64,000 bases of DNA from Piromyces finnis (taxonomy: Eukaryota; Neocallimastigomycota; Neocallimastigomycetes; Neocallimastigales; Neocallimastigaceae). The number at the start of each line of letters is the position of its first letter. Position 1 is the first letter of the stretch. The position numbers and the translations under genes are program-made. Where the stretch lies: assembly GCA_002104945.1 (NCBI GenBank), contig MCFH01000026.1, forward strand, positions 434,001 to 498,000, given 5' to 3'. Shown piece by piece: positions 37,301-50,700 of the stretch. The notes beneath the pieces are model-generated. The model made no database searches and was not told the DNA's origin. It worked only from the letters and a program-made list of their open reading frames with translations.

Positions 37301-39896
37301 TAAAAAGACATTGTTATTTTACTTTTTTTAAATATAAACAATTTTTAAAAAAAAACAAATCTTCATACAAATATTTTAGTTTTTTTAAATTTCCAATTTC
37401 AGGAGGAATGGCGTTGCTTAATTGGTTTCCAGCTAAATATCTGTTCATAAAGAATAATAATATTAATATATATATATTAATATATATATATATATATTTA
37501 AAAAAAATAAAAACTTACATTATTTTTAAATTTACTAAATTTCCAATTTCAGAAGGAATTGCACCACTTAAATCATTATTGGCTAAATATCTGTAATAGC
37601 AATTATTGTAAAATTATATTTTTATATTTTATAAAGTGATATATATGTATATTACAACTATTATAGTAGATCTTACAAATATTGTAGTTTTGTTAATTTT
37701 CCAATTTCAGAGGGAATAGTTCCAGAACATAGATCATTATCTAGATTTCTATATTTTATCAATAGTATATGTTTTTAATTTTAAAAAAATATTAATAATA
37801 AAATTTATATATTTTATATTTGTATTTCTCTTAGAGAATACTCGGTTAATTTATATATATAAATATAATTTTTACAAATATTTCAGATTCCTTAAGTTTC
37901 CAATATCTTTAGGGATTGAATCACCAATTTAACTACCTTTTATTTCTCTATATATATATAAAAGTATTTTTTTAAAATAAAATTGATGATTATAAATATA
38001 TCATTTTTTAATTAAAAATGTTTTTATGATATTATAAATTATTTAGTATTACAATTCTTCCAAATATGGCATGGATCCAAAAGATTCTGGTATATGACTT
38101 ATAACATCACCCCTTTTTTAATAATAAAACCAATAAAGTATAATAAAATAGTAATTAATTAGTAATGTTTTGTTTTTTTTATCTTCTTTTTTCTTTGATT
38201 AAATATTAATATAGTTGTATATTAAACATTATATTGAGTAGATAGAGTATAGAAAAATTAAAGTTTCATACTTTAATTTTATAGAAATAATATGGCCATT
38301 ATTATTACAAGTAATTTCGTCATATAAACAACAATTGGTAGTTTCGTATTTCTCAAGTAAACTATTGACATATTTACATTCATTTATTTGTCTATTGTAA
38401 TATTTATAATAATTAAGAGTTATGGTGTTTTCTTTTAGTACAGAAATAGTATCTAAACTAATTGAATCCGGCCATGAGATAACTGGATTAGTTGGATTAA
38501 CTTTTTCAGGATTACTCCAATCTTCATGCGTTTCAAGAGCAAGACGGCATTCTGGACCTTCTTCTGATAATTTTTTATTTGTATATTTTGAGATATCTTC
38601 TGGATAGGTGTGATGAAGTACAAAATCGTAAAAATATAAAGTTTCTTCATAAGCATCTGCTGCTTCTTGACCTTGACTTTTTTTGATATCTTCAATAGGA
38701 GAACTACTCATAAAATGGAAACTGGTAATATCATTTGTTAAAATAGATTTCGAATTCGAATAAACTAAAGAGCGGATATCAATTAGAAATTCTATTTCTT
38801 CTCCAATTGGGATATCACAATTACGATGAATTAAATAATCAGGAATTAAATTAAATTCCTTTTTATCACCAATAGCTAATATAAATTTATTTGTTTTCAT
38901 AGAACGAATCTTAATTGATATTCCTTCTGGTGGTGCAACTGATATATTATTTTTCAATATAGCGTAGTAGCCATAATCCTTATCAGTTTTAGAAACAAAT
39001 TTTACACTATTTTTTTTTTCAGGATCTTCTGGGCATACCTGATCACCAAAATAAGTATCACCAGTAATTGTATCCTTTTTCCAGCTACAATTTGAAAAAT
39101 CGTTTTGAATGATACCATTTTTTACCATAATTGTTGGTTCCTTCTGTAAGAAAATACTATTACCAATAAAAACATATACAGGCATAGTCCCATAATTTCT
39201 AAAAGTAAAGTGGAAATAATTATAATCATCATAGTATAAATTTTTTATCTTATCTTTGTCAATTTCACCAATAACCTCTGACCAGTCTGCTGTTGGAGAA
39301 GAAAGATTTTCAATTTGATAGGAAAAATATTTAGTTTCACTTTCACCTTCATTATAAGAATCATCTGATCGTTCAAATTCTAAATAGAATCTTAGGTCTA
39401 CCTTCGATAACCATTCTTGAATATTTTTTTCAAAATTATAATTATTTAAATTGGTACAGGAAAGTCCAATAGTTTGACAAGTATATCCTTTCTTGATTAA
39501 ATCAGCAACTTTTGGAACCACTAATTTCATTTCGGATTTCAACTTATGTAATGATGTAAGCTTTATGGGAAAGTCTGATAAATCAATAGAAAAATCAAGA
39601 AATGAAAATGATTTATCTTCTTTTCCTGGCAAATATAAAACTAATGGATAATTACTAACATTATCTATTAACTCAGCATTATCATTTTCATTATTATTCA
39701 AACTAAAATCAATATCAGAGGATGGGAAATATATATCAGCGTCATTGGAACCTTTTACATTTTTGTTCCAATATTTAGGTAGATTTCTTTGACCTCTACC
39801 ATAAAATACAAAGTTACTAGTAATTTTATTGGAAAAAATACATTTTAATTTACAAAAAACTAATGGTATTAATAATAATTTATTTTTAAATTTCAT
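31363..39896 (-). CDS. Secreted modular LRR protein, internally duplicated (20 exons)
   Basis: Exons in transcript order: 39896-38272, 38112-38053, then 72-nt exons ending at 37876, 37677, 37519, 37369, 37209, 37015 and 36821, then 36726-36243, 36099-35803, 35290-34658, 34477-32922, 32834-32772, 32677-32603, 32483-32412, 32335-32264, 32131-32060, 31936-31862 and 31681-31363. All phases agree; 1,968 residues in total. Order: signal peptide (MKFKNKLLLIPLVFCKLKC); an unrecognised ~450-residue module with HRNCDIP and EIEFLIDIRSLVYSN; an LRR cap (CC...TCNNNGHIIS); eight LRRs; three linker modules (two share NYDGGY and YYPPYIPL); a second copy of the N-terminal module and cap; six LRRs; a Cys-rich end. 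No membrane segment is seen. Exon 3 has an in-frame TAA. Probably a wall or matrix protein; the function of the modules is unknown. Two fused genes remain possible. Confidence 0.72.
35390..35690. repeat. TTACTATTA nonamer array in an intron
   Basis: About 300 bp of (TTACTATTA)n with occasional TTT interruptions, preceded by a (TCA)n tract (35343-35375). It lies in the intron between exons 11 and 12 of the LRR gene. Long Tyr- or Thr-rich frames read through it are artefacts of the repeat. Confidence 0.95.
37876..37947 (-). pseudogene. LRR exon with in-frame stop codon
   Basis: This 72-nt exon of the minus-strand LRR gene still reads IPKDIGNLRNLKYL, but a TAA (minus strand, plus positions 37929-37931) follows GGTAGT near its start. 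All plausible acceptors keep the same frame. Since it is phase 2-2, leaving it out would restore an open message with one LRR fewer. Confidence 0.75.
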
Positions 39897-40407
39897 GATT
39901 TTATCTTAATAAAAATATATTTTTTTTAAATTAATATTTGATTTTATTATATTTAATAAATAAAGAAAGAAAGAAAAAAAATTATTGAATTTATTTTTTC
40001 ATTAAAAATTTATAAATTTAATATAAATATTAAAGTTTATTATGGAATTACTTTTTCTCTATTTTTTTTTTTCAAGCCTATTTTAATTAAAAAAAAAAAT
40101 CAAAAATAAAAATTTCATTTCTGCTAAAAAAAAATTTTTTTTTGAACTTTTATTTTTTTCTTTCTATAAAAGTTATATAGATAAGTACAATATTTTATAG
40201 TGATCAAAACAATATTTTTTATTTACGTTGTTGTAGTAATTCTTCTTTGCATTTTATTAAAGAATTATTAATGAATTTATTTTTATTATATAAAAAAAAA
40301 AAAGATGTTAAATAAAAAGATACAAAAGTAAATATAAAATATATACATATTAAATTAATAATTAATGAATTCTTACTGAAAAATATTAATATATATAATT
40401 TATTTAG
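39897..40407. other. Divergent intergenic region of LRR and scaffoldin-like genes
   Basis: About 0.5 kb separates the two oppositely oriented genes and should carry both promoters. It contains dense A and T tracts. Two short hydrophobic frames lie here on the plus strand: an ATG at 40042 (MELLFLYFFF) and an ATG-less stretch at about 40202-40268 (TIFFIYVVVVILLCILL). Either could be a lost or alternative leader for the scaffoldin-like gene; neither has a good in-phase donor. Confidence 0.45.
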
Positions 40408-43400
40408 CTTGTTTATTCTATTATTTGTTTTTAATACTGTGTCAATTTCAGGTAGATATCACTTAAGATATAAAGAACTATAAATTCAAAAATAAAAATT
40501 ATATGTTTTGTTAAAAAAATTTTTCTAATTAATTATATTTAAAAAAAATAAAATAAAATTATATATATATTTCAGTGAAAGGAAGAGAAAATGGATACTA
40601 TGTAGATGATGAGGAATACTTAATTCACTGTACTGATCAAAATGAATGTACCAGAATACTAGATGTTAGTACCACTGGATACTATTTTGATCAATCCAGT
40701 CAAATTGATGAAACAACCTATTCAAAATTGATTTTTTGTAAAGATGCTACACATTGTAAATCTCAAACAATGAATAAAGGTTATTACATTGATGCCCATT
40801 CACCCCAAAATATTATTCATTGTGTTAATAGTATTCCGTATATTGCTTGTTCTTCTTCACCTCACAATGATCATTTAAACTATCCCATCTATTATTTTGA
40901 TCCTAACAAAAATAGAGTCATTACATGTACAGCTGAAAGTTGTGACTTAGTCGATAGTTATATTAAGGGTTACTTTTTAAATTCAGGTGATGATTCTGAT
41001 AATTATAAATCTATTCAATGTTCGGGTGAATCAACAAAATGTTCTAAAGTTAAAACTGTAGAAAAGTGTTATAAGGCTGGTTGTGTTTTTTATAATAAAA
41101 ATTATGGATACAGTGATGCAACAATTTTGTTATGCTTACGTGTGGGAGATGAAGGATGTACATATATGTATATTAATAATAATATGAATTATTTTTTATA
41201 TAATATAATTTCAAAAGCTGAAAATGATTTTCCAGGAGCTAAAGCTAATGAAAAGGTAACGGTTTTAATGTATAAGGATGGAACTGCTTTAATGTATATT
41301 GATGGTAATGATTTTTTTTTTCTCTTCGAATATTAAATATAATTTTATATATTATATATATGTATACATTATTAAAAAAAATGAATTTATACTATTTATA
41401 AAAAAATATTTTTTAATATAAAACAAATTTTAGATATACCTACTTGTGCTAATGCAGAAGGTAAAGAAACACCAGAATCAACTACTTCTATTTGTAAAAA
41501 TAGTGGAATTGGTCTGATTGAAGAAGGAAATTATTGTAAAATGGGGTCAAATATTTATAAATCAGGTAATAATTCTTGTGAATTACAAGTATTGGAAGAA
41601 GATACCCTTTATTTCTTCTTTTGTACTCATTATAATAGTTGTATCAGACTTAAAGAAAGTGAAATTACAACATCTCATAAAAAAAGAAATGTTGTTATTT
41701 ATAAATTAATATCAGATGAAAAGAAAAAACTTGTAAAACTAGACCATAATAATGTGTGTTTCATTATTAACAAAAGTGTTGTATGTGGGTTAGATGCGGA
41801 TGGAGGTTTACTTACCATTCCTACATTTAAGAGTGATCACATGATTGACGGTTCCAGTGTGATAGATTCTTCAAAAAATGAGTATAGCAGGATGATTATT
41901 TGTACTAGTTCTTCTTCATGTATATCTAAACCGGCTGTTGCTGGTTACTATATAGATGCATTATCTAAAAAAACAAACATCATTAAATGTGAAGGAGAAC
42001 CAGTGACTTGTACCATTTTTTGGAGTAGCCGATATGGAGATACTTATTTTAATGGTGGGATTCCAGACATAAATTCCTTGAAAGAAATGTTTATTCAATA
42101 TAATAAAAATGGATATATTCTCGTTGATGGGGAAGATAATGGCTATTATCTAGTTGAAAATGATCTTATTCATTGTACACTTCAATATGGTTGTATTAAA
42201 GTTTTGGATCCCAATACTGATACATTTTATCTTGATCAAGCCAGTCGAATTGGAGAAACGAACATTTATAAAAATATAATCTATTGTGAATCTGCTTCAA
42301 ACTGTTATCATTATATGATATATGAAAACAGATTATGTTATCAAATTGATGTTCGTAATCCGGAAAATATTTTTCGTATTGATGAAGCATCAGAAAATTA
42401 TAGTTATTCTTCTGTACCTCATGGTGGTACATTTGATATTCCAACACATTATCTTGGATGTGATAATTTTCGAATCATTACTTGTAATGATGCTGGTTGT
42501 TATTCAGTTGAATATAATCAAATAGGTTATTTTATCAATTCCGGTTCAATTATTTCCTCTGACAATTACAAAGTAATTAAATGTAATGATGGTGATAATG
42601 AGCCATGCGACATGGAAGAAAATAAATATATATATAATGAATGTTCAGGTACCGGAATGATATGTATAGATGATATAATAAATCCAAAAACAGTAATCTT
42701 GTGTTTAACAGATGAATGTGAAAAGGATTCAGAAAAGGTAGAAATTAAAACTGACCCTAATGCAGTAGCTATCACTGTATCATTTCCTCCAAATTCATAT
42801 TTATTTGGAGTTAAAGGAAATCAAAATGTAGATGTTAAACTAAATAATGATGGTACTGCCATGATTGTTAAAGGTAAATATAAAAAAAATATTAAAAATC
42901 AATGTTTTATAAATATTATATGATTATATGTAATAAAAAAACGTTTAGAAATGAATTATGGTTAAATTTTATTTTATTATTTTATTTTTAAAAAAAAAAT
43001 AAGTTTTTTAATAATCTCTATTATAATAAATTTAATTTTTATTAAAATTTAATTATCTTTATAGATATGTGTGTTTTTAATGAATCGAAAGATGGAAGAT
43101 GTATACCAAGTGGTGATTGTAAGTATATCTTTTAAAGGAATAAAATTAAAGTATATATTTTTATTTATTTTTATATTTTTTGTTTTTTTTTTATTATGTA
43201 AAAAGTGTCAAAAAATTATTTATTAATTTTTAGAAATATTTTTTATAAAATAAAGGTCATAAATGTTCAAAAGGATATATTCCAATGGTTCCAAGTGAAG
43301 CAAAAGCTGGAGATAAAGTAAAGATAGTTAATTTCAAATATGATGAAAGTCCATCTTGTGAATTTGTAGATGTCACTGGTTATTTTGTTGGACCAACTGG

Positions 43401-46400
43401 ATTTTATGTTCAATGTATAAAATCTAAAGGTTGTAAATTAATGGCTAATCCTGATGGATCTGAATCTCTTCCTTCCAAATATACTTTCGGTAATATGGAT
43501 TATTTTGATGATTCTCTATATCTTAATATGGGTCATTATCAAGAAGAAGAAGAAGGTAAAATGATCAATTATTTTTTTAAGTTTCCAATGAGCTATAAAC
43601 CAGAAAAGAAATATTTAATTTCTCATAATCCATATTATTATGAATCTGGCAAGAAAGTTGGTATTTTTAATTGGCATGATGAAGCTGATTATTACGTAGT
43701 TAATTATGGTAGAAATTATGTACTTTTTGATTCAACGTTTAATAGTAAGTTTTCAAAAAAAAAAAAAAAATACAATTTTTAAATTGTATTTAATATGAAT
43801 CACAGAAAAAAAAAATAACTATAACATTAAAAGAAAAAAAAATTAATATATTATATCTTTTTATTTAAATAATTAAAAAAAAAAAGAACATGAATACTGC
43901 TCTATAAATAATAATAAATTATTAATCAATAATAAAGATTTTTGCTCCGCTGAATCTTTTGGAAAATACTATGATTGTATTGATGGTATTTGTAAATCTA
44001 AGGATAAGACAAAAAATACTAGATCTGATGGTAATTAATAAATAGAAAAGACAAAATTTATTATATATATTTATATTTATTTTTTTATCATTAAATACAT
44101 TAAGAAATCATTCATAAAAAATAATATTATTTTTTTTATTTTTTTTAATTATTATTATGATACTACCAAATAGAAATAGAAAAAAATTATGAAATCGTCA
44201 GTGGTAATAAATCCTTGGATGAATACAAAGGTAGTTTTTTTTTTTCAAAAATATTTATTATTTTAACAATATTACATAAATTAAATTATGTATTTATATT
44301 ATTTATTTAAAACCCTATCATAAACAAAAAAATATTTCTTTCAACAGAGGAAGATCCTATTGTTGGTATGTAAAAAAAAAAAAAAAAAAGAAATATTAAA
44401 AATTAAAAATTTAAATCTTTATTTAAATATAAAAATCATATATGATAATAATAATAACTATAATAATTATATGTTTAGGCTTAACACTATGTACAAGTAC
44501 TGAATTTAATGAACTTTGTAATTCTGGGGAAATTACAAAGGACCATTTTTGTATTACAAAAGATGGTGAATTATATAAATCCATTACAGATCATTGTCAA
44601 TTACAATATAAAGGCATTTACATTTTTGAATTTGACGAAAACAGCTACAAGTCCATTTATACTACAACAAATGGCATATTAATTTATTCTTGTGATAATT
44701 ATAAAACTTGTTCTCAATTTATTAATTCGGCTTATTATGATGTCACCAAAAAAATGTTCTATAAATGTTCCCTCGGTCAATGCCAAAAGTATAAAGGTAT
44801 CGATGAAATTAACTCGGGTTATTATGTCAGTGGTGCTACAGATAATAATAAAAAATATAGTGAACTTATTCAATGTACTGGTTCTACTGTTAATACCTGT
44901 AGTAAAGTAACTACTATTAATAATGGCTATTATTTAAATGGAAAAGCCATCAATTTAACTTACGCGTTAATTAAATGTGAAGAAGGAAAATGTATAGAAA
45001 TTAAATCTGTCTCTAAAGGTTATTATCACAGTGCTGAGAGTACCAAACCATTAATTTATTGTGATAGAGTTTGTGAATTGACGGAAGGCATTTCCAACTC
45101 CAATTATATTATTGATCAAGACAGTTCTGTAAATGAAAGTACCAAATTTATTACATGTGTAGATACTACTCATTGTAGTTCCGACATTGTTTCATCATCT
45201 GGATTTTTCATTGATGGTTCCAGTTCCAGTGATATTATATTATGTTCTGTATATCAAAGTCCAACTCTAGAAAAGTCAATACGTTACTATTATGATGGTA
45301 ATGATATAAAAACTGTAGAAGAAAATAATAGTGAAAATAAATATATTAAATGTGAAAATATTCCACACAAAGGTACAGACAAAGCACCAATGAATTTCCT
45401 TACTGATACTGGTATCATTCATTGTATTAGTTCAGGTTGTAGTTTTATTCAAGCTCCTGAAACGGCTGAAGCCAATTTCCATGTTAGTAATAATCAAGAT
45501 TTATTAATGTGTAACAATTCTAAATGTTATAAAGTGGTTGATGTTAAAAGCAAACCCTATGCTTATATTTCTGCCAGTGATTCTGATTACAAAACACTTA
45601 TTTTTTGTGAACCAGGAGAGGAAAAGAATATTTGTATTGAAAATGATATTTCCAATAAAATAAATACTAAAGGATCTCTTTTCTTTATTGATGGCACTTA
45701 TCCTTCAAAAATTATTAGTTGTACTTCTTCTGAGGGATGTAAATCCATTAGTCTTTCCTTCAATTTAATTAATGAAACACTTTACTTTATTGATGGTACG
45801 GATGTTAAAAATATCATTACCTGTAGTAAAGATGGTTGTAATAGAGGTAATAAAATAACTGGAACACTATCCTTTACCGATGGTTTTGACTCTTCCAAGA
45901 CAATTTTTTGTGTTGAAGGAAAAGAATGTATCTCTTCAAAAAGTAAATATCTTTAATTTTTATTTTTAAAAAAAAAAAAATTCTTATGAATAATATTTAC
46001 AATTTATTGAATTTTTATATTTAACTTTTTTTTATTTTTGTTAATTAACATTTGTGTAACACATTTTAATTCCCTTTTTTTTTTTTACCTATATTTCAAA
46101 ATAAAAAAAAAAAACTAGGTATTGATTACTGTTCAAAGATAAATGAAAATGAAGCATGTGAAATTAATTCAATTAAAATTAATAATGGAATGCATTGTAT
46201 AAAGGATGGTCATATATATCAATCTATTAATGATAAAGATAATTCATATTGTGTTAAGATATCAAATGGTGAAATCATGCTAAAGAAAGGTATGAATGGT
46301 TATGAAAAAGGTATATTTGGTGTAGATTCTGGTTTAATTTATTCTTGTACCACTTCTGATGGATGTATTCAACTTCTTTCCACTTATTATTTAAGAATTG

Positions 46401-47703
46401 AGATAGATGATGTGAAAAATAATGTTAATCGTTTCCTTTACACCTGTAATATTGATGGAGATTGTTATTCTGAAAATAAAATAGCCAAAGGGTACTATTT
46501 AAGTAAAATTAAAGAAAATGGAATGAATACATTGATTTATTGTTCTAGTAGTGAAGTTTCCAATTGTCAACATAGTTCTGAAATAGATAAAAATGGAAAT
46601 ATGCTATTCGAAATTCCAAATGGACAATTCCTTGATCAAGGAAATACTAAAAATATTATTAAATGTCCCTCGGGTAAAAACTGTGAATCCGAAATGGGTA
46701 TAACCGATTTTGGGTATGCTTATATTGATAATGAAAATTTTAAAATTGTGGATAATCCTGTTTCACCAAAACAAAAAATAAAAATTTATCCATCGGTTAT
46801 CCTATGTACAAAAGAATTTGGTTGTAAATCATATCTAGGTGAAACGACTAAAGATTATGGTTATATTAATAGTAATAATAAAGAAGTCATTGTTTGTACC
46901 GCAAATTACGGTTGTGAAATTCCAATTGAACATACTTCTACCACTTATTATAATTATGCCATGGATCCAATATATATTATTACTTGGCCCTACCCCAATG
47001 ATAATTGTATTATAAATAAAGGTAAGGATATTTAACTATTGAAAAAAAAAAACTATAATTAAAGATTTATTATTTAATGTTATTTCTATATTTTAACTAT
47101 ATTTTAGATTGCAATGTAAAAACCGGTATTAATTGTGTTGACAAGACCTACTATTTAGTGAATGATATAAAAGATTATATGGTTCAAACAAATAAAGACA
47201 CGCCAAGTCCACTCTTTTATTGCAAAGCTACAAATAATAAGACTATAAAATGTAACGAAGTTAATGGTATTGGTTATTATATCAATAATGAGAAAGAAAT
47301 TTATACTTGTACCAAGGATGGTTGTACCGGTTCAGAATTTGATAAAAATACAACAGGAAAAATCGTTGCTACTGATTATTATCAATTTAAAATTTATTTA
47401 ACAATGAATATTACTACAAAGCTTAAATCACCAGCTAAGAATTATATGGTAGCACATGAAGGTGCTGGTAATATTTTTGGTACAAAACAAAATGGAGAAT
47501 ATGCAATTATTACAGTAGATGAAAATTCCGCTACCTTAAATACGACCATTGAATCTAATCATGGTTCATTTTTCTACACTAACTCTGATACGAATGAAAT
47601 TTTAAAGGGAGGAGAATGTCCAATTAGTAGCATTATTGAATTGGCTATTTCTGAATATATATGTACAAAAGAAAGTAATATTTGTACTGAAATAATTTAC
47701 TAG
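40408..47703 (+). CDS. Scaffoldin-like Cys-rich repeat protein (11 exons, start unresolved)
   Basis: Exons: 40408-40451 (leader), 40576-41304, 41434-42873, 43065-43118, 43256-43744, 43887-44030, 44174-44230, 44348-44365 (18-nt microexon), 44479-45942, 46119-47021 and 47108-47703. All introns are phase 1 and link in frame; about 1,980 residues. The leader is hydrophobic (LFILLFVFNTVSIS), but the frame has no ATG back to a stop at 40313; a first exon may be missed or the start lost. The body repeats a short unit: Gly-Tyr-Tyr, 10-25 residues, (L/I)I-x-C, 4-8 residues, C (for example GYYLVENDLIHC). This matches the cohesin-like repeats of gut-fungal ScaA scaffoldins, which bind dockerin-tagged enzymes. 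Exons 2 and 3 carry parallel repeat sets, so one is a duplicate. No dockerin or membrane anchor is seen. Scaffolding is an inference from the family. Confidence 0.75.
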
Positions 47704-50700
47704 TTGGTTTTATTAGTACAACCTTTTTATCTACATAAAAAGATAAATATAATATAATATATAATCAATAAGCTGACTTATCTATTAACTTTTTTCCTTT
47801 TTTTTAAAAAAAAATATATATATATTAATAATGAAATGTAATTTAAATGAGTTATCCTTACATTGAATACATAAATATATTTTGGTCTATATAATGAATT
47901 ATTAAATTTATATTTCGTTATATATCTAATTATTATAATATTTAAAAATAATAAATATTTGAAAGTAAAGATAAAATTATAAAAGGTACATTTATATCTA
48001 TAATATAAAAGTAAAGATAAAATTATAAAAGATACATTTATATCTATAATATAAAAGTAAAGATAAAATTTATAGAGAATAATCTTTAATGTGTTTACAA
48101 TAATAATGATGATGATTAATTATATAATGATGAACTTTTTTTTTTAGCATTATTGAAGTGGAATACAAAGGAATTAAATTTAATACATATTTATGAACAA
48201 ATATTTTTAAATACTTTTTTTTTGAAAATGATGAAAAACTTTGGTGATAATTTTTTTAATTAACCAAAAATTTTAAAAAAATGGAGACTATTTTAAATAA
48301 TAATTGGAGACGTAACTTTTAATGGAAAGTTTGAAGTTTATAATAAAAGGTTGTAATAAAGGGTTATTATGTTTGTAATAAAATGCTATTATTAGTGTTA
48401 TCATGATTATTATATTTATATTGTCATATAAAAAATGCTATAACATTATTATATTCATATTGTCATATAAAAAACGCTATAACGTTATTATGTTTATTGC
48501 TATTATTATTTTTATTAATACTTATAATTATTATGTTTGTAATAAAATACTATTATTATGTTTATTATTATGGTTATATTGTTATATTTATTGTTTATTA
48601 CTTTTTCTCTTTTTTTTTTTTTTCTTTTTATTATTATTTTCAATGATTGTAACAACCCTTTTTATCAAGAGGAGAATTATACTAATGTACATTGAAGATT
48701 GTAATAGGTAGAAAATATTGATGAATAGATACAGAAAACATTTGATATTATAATAATAATATCAAATGTATAAAGTATTATTAATACGTTATAATAATAC
48801 TTTTACTATTAATTAATACTATTATTATAATTAGATTAGTAATACGAGTAATACGAGTAATATTAGTAGTAATAATAATCATAATAAATATATTTTCGTC
48901 CGAAAAAGACTTTTCATAACAAATACAATTATTGCGTTTCTAAAACATTTACATTTACATTTTTAACTAAAATGTACAATAAACTTTGGTTTTATTTGTA
49001 AATAAAAGAAAGAGTTTTTTAGTTAGGAAAGCCGCTAATTAAAGTAAACAACAATAGTAAGAAAAAAAAAAAAGTTTAACGCGGATGATGAAAGTACAAT
49101 TAAAAAATAAAAATATTTAAAAAATTTTTTTACTACCGCTAATGCAGGAAACTATTTTTAAGGAATGCTTTAATTAATCTGGGTGGTTTTTTTTATTAAA
49201 GAACCAACTTAATATACAAAAAAAAAAAAGTTAATAACATTTTTTTTTTATTTTCATAGTAAAATCATTTAAACTATATAAAAATTAAACTAAAAAAGAA
49301 TAAAAGAATTAATAATAATAATAATAATAATAATAAAAAGGCTCAAAAATGCTTTTTTTCTTTCTTCTTTTTCAACTTTATAACGCTTTTCCTCTCTCTA
49401 AAAAAAGTTACAGATTAAAAAAAAAAAAAAGTTTAATTAATAATATTCTATTAGTTGTGGCGTAGTATATAATAAATAGAATATTAATAATAAATAAAAT
49501 AAATTCATTCATATATTATCATTCACTATTGATGGTTAAGTAATTAATAATGTTTATAATATTTAATAATTAGCAAAGGCTTAACTAATTGCATCAACTC
49601 ATGAAGATGATAATAAAATAAATACAAAACGAGTAATATTATAATCATTATAAATATAAAGAGTAATAATTACCATTAAATATAATAGTAAGAGTCAGTA
49701 TTCATTACTAATTTACTATTCCAAAATTACTATTATATATATATTCTTATTCTAATCCACATTTTCTATTTTATATTTTTAATAATGAAATTTTACCACA
49801 AACTCAAAACGAATATTAAATGTATTATTCAATATATTATAATTTATTGTAATATGTGTAAACACTATTAATTAAATTATAAAATATTGTTTTGTAATAA
49901 ACTTTATTTAATATTATTTTTTTATTAAACATTGCTATTTATATTCTATTGCTATATATTCCATTATATTATTATTAAATAGAATATTATTTATCCAATA
50001 TTTTAATATATTTTTTAATTAGTTTATATTAAAAAATTAAAAGTTTATTTTTAATATAAAAAGTTTAAAACTATAATTTTTAATAATTTAATAAATTAAT
50101 TAATTTATATTAAAATAATAATAAATAAATTAAAGTTTATATTTATTAAACTTTTTTAAGAAAGTATGACAAAAAAGTTAAAATTAATGATTTGCCAAAA
50201 ATTTCATTTTCTTAGACTTTTTAAAAAGAAAGTTTACACTCCTTTAATATTATTTCTTTTTCTAATAGAATGTCAAAATTTATATTTTAAAAAAAAAAAA
50301 AGATCTAAACTCTAAAACTTGAAAAAAATTAAACAAGCAAACAAGCAAAAAAAAAAAAAAAAAAACATGAATACAAAACAATATAATAATGTTTAAATAA
50401 TTCTTTTTATATTTCAATTTTTTATTATAGAAATTTATATATAAAAAGAATTTAAAAAAAAAAGCATTTTTTACTTAGATCTCCATTGGATATATCTTTA
50501 AAATACCCAACACTCTATATTCTTTTTCAAAAATTAAGGAATAGATGAACCATAACTATAATAATAATAATAATAACAATTATTGTTGTTTACATTAATT
50601 TAATAATTTACAATTTTCAAGTTTATAACTACTTAATAAAGTGGGAAAATTTCTAATATTATAATAATAATAAAAGCAAATTCTTTTGCATTATTAAATT

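Noticed and set aside
44442-44478. Apparent ATG with a hydrophobic start (MIIIITIIII) before a scaffoldin-like exon
   Set aside because: This stretch is the end of a phase-1 intron; the AG at 44477-44478 joins in frame to the 18-nt exon upstream, so it is not a separate gene start.
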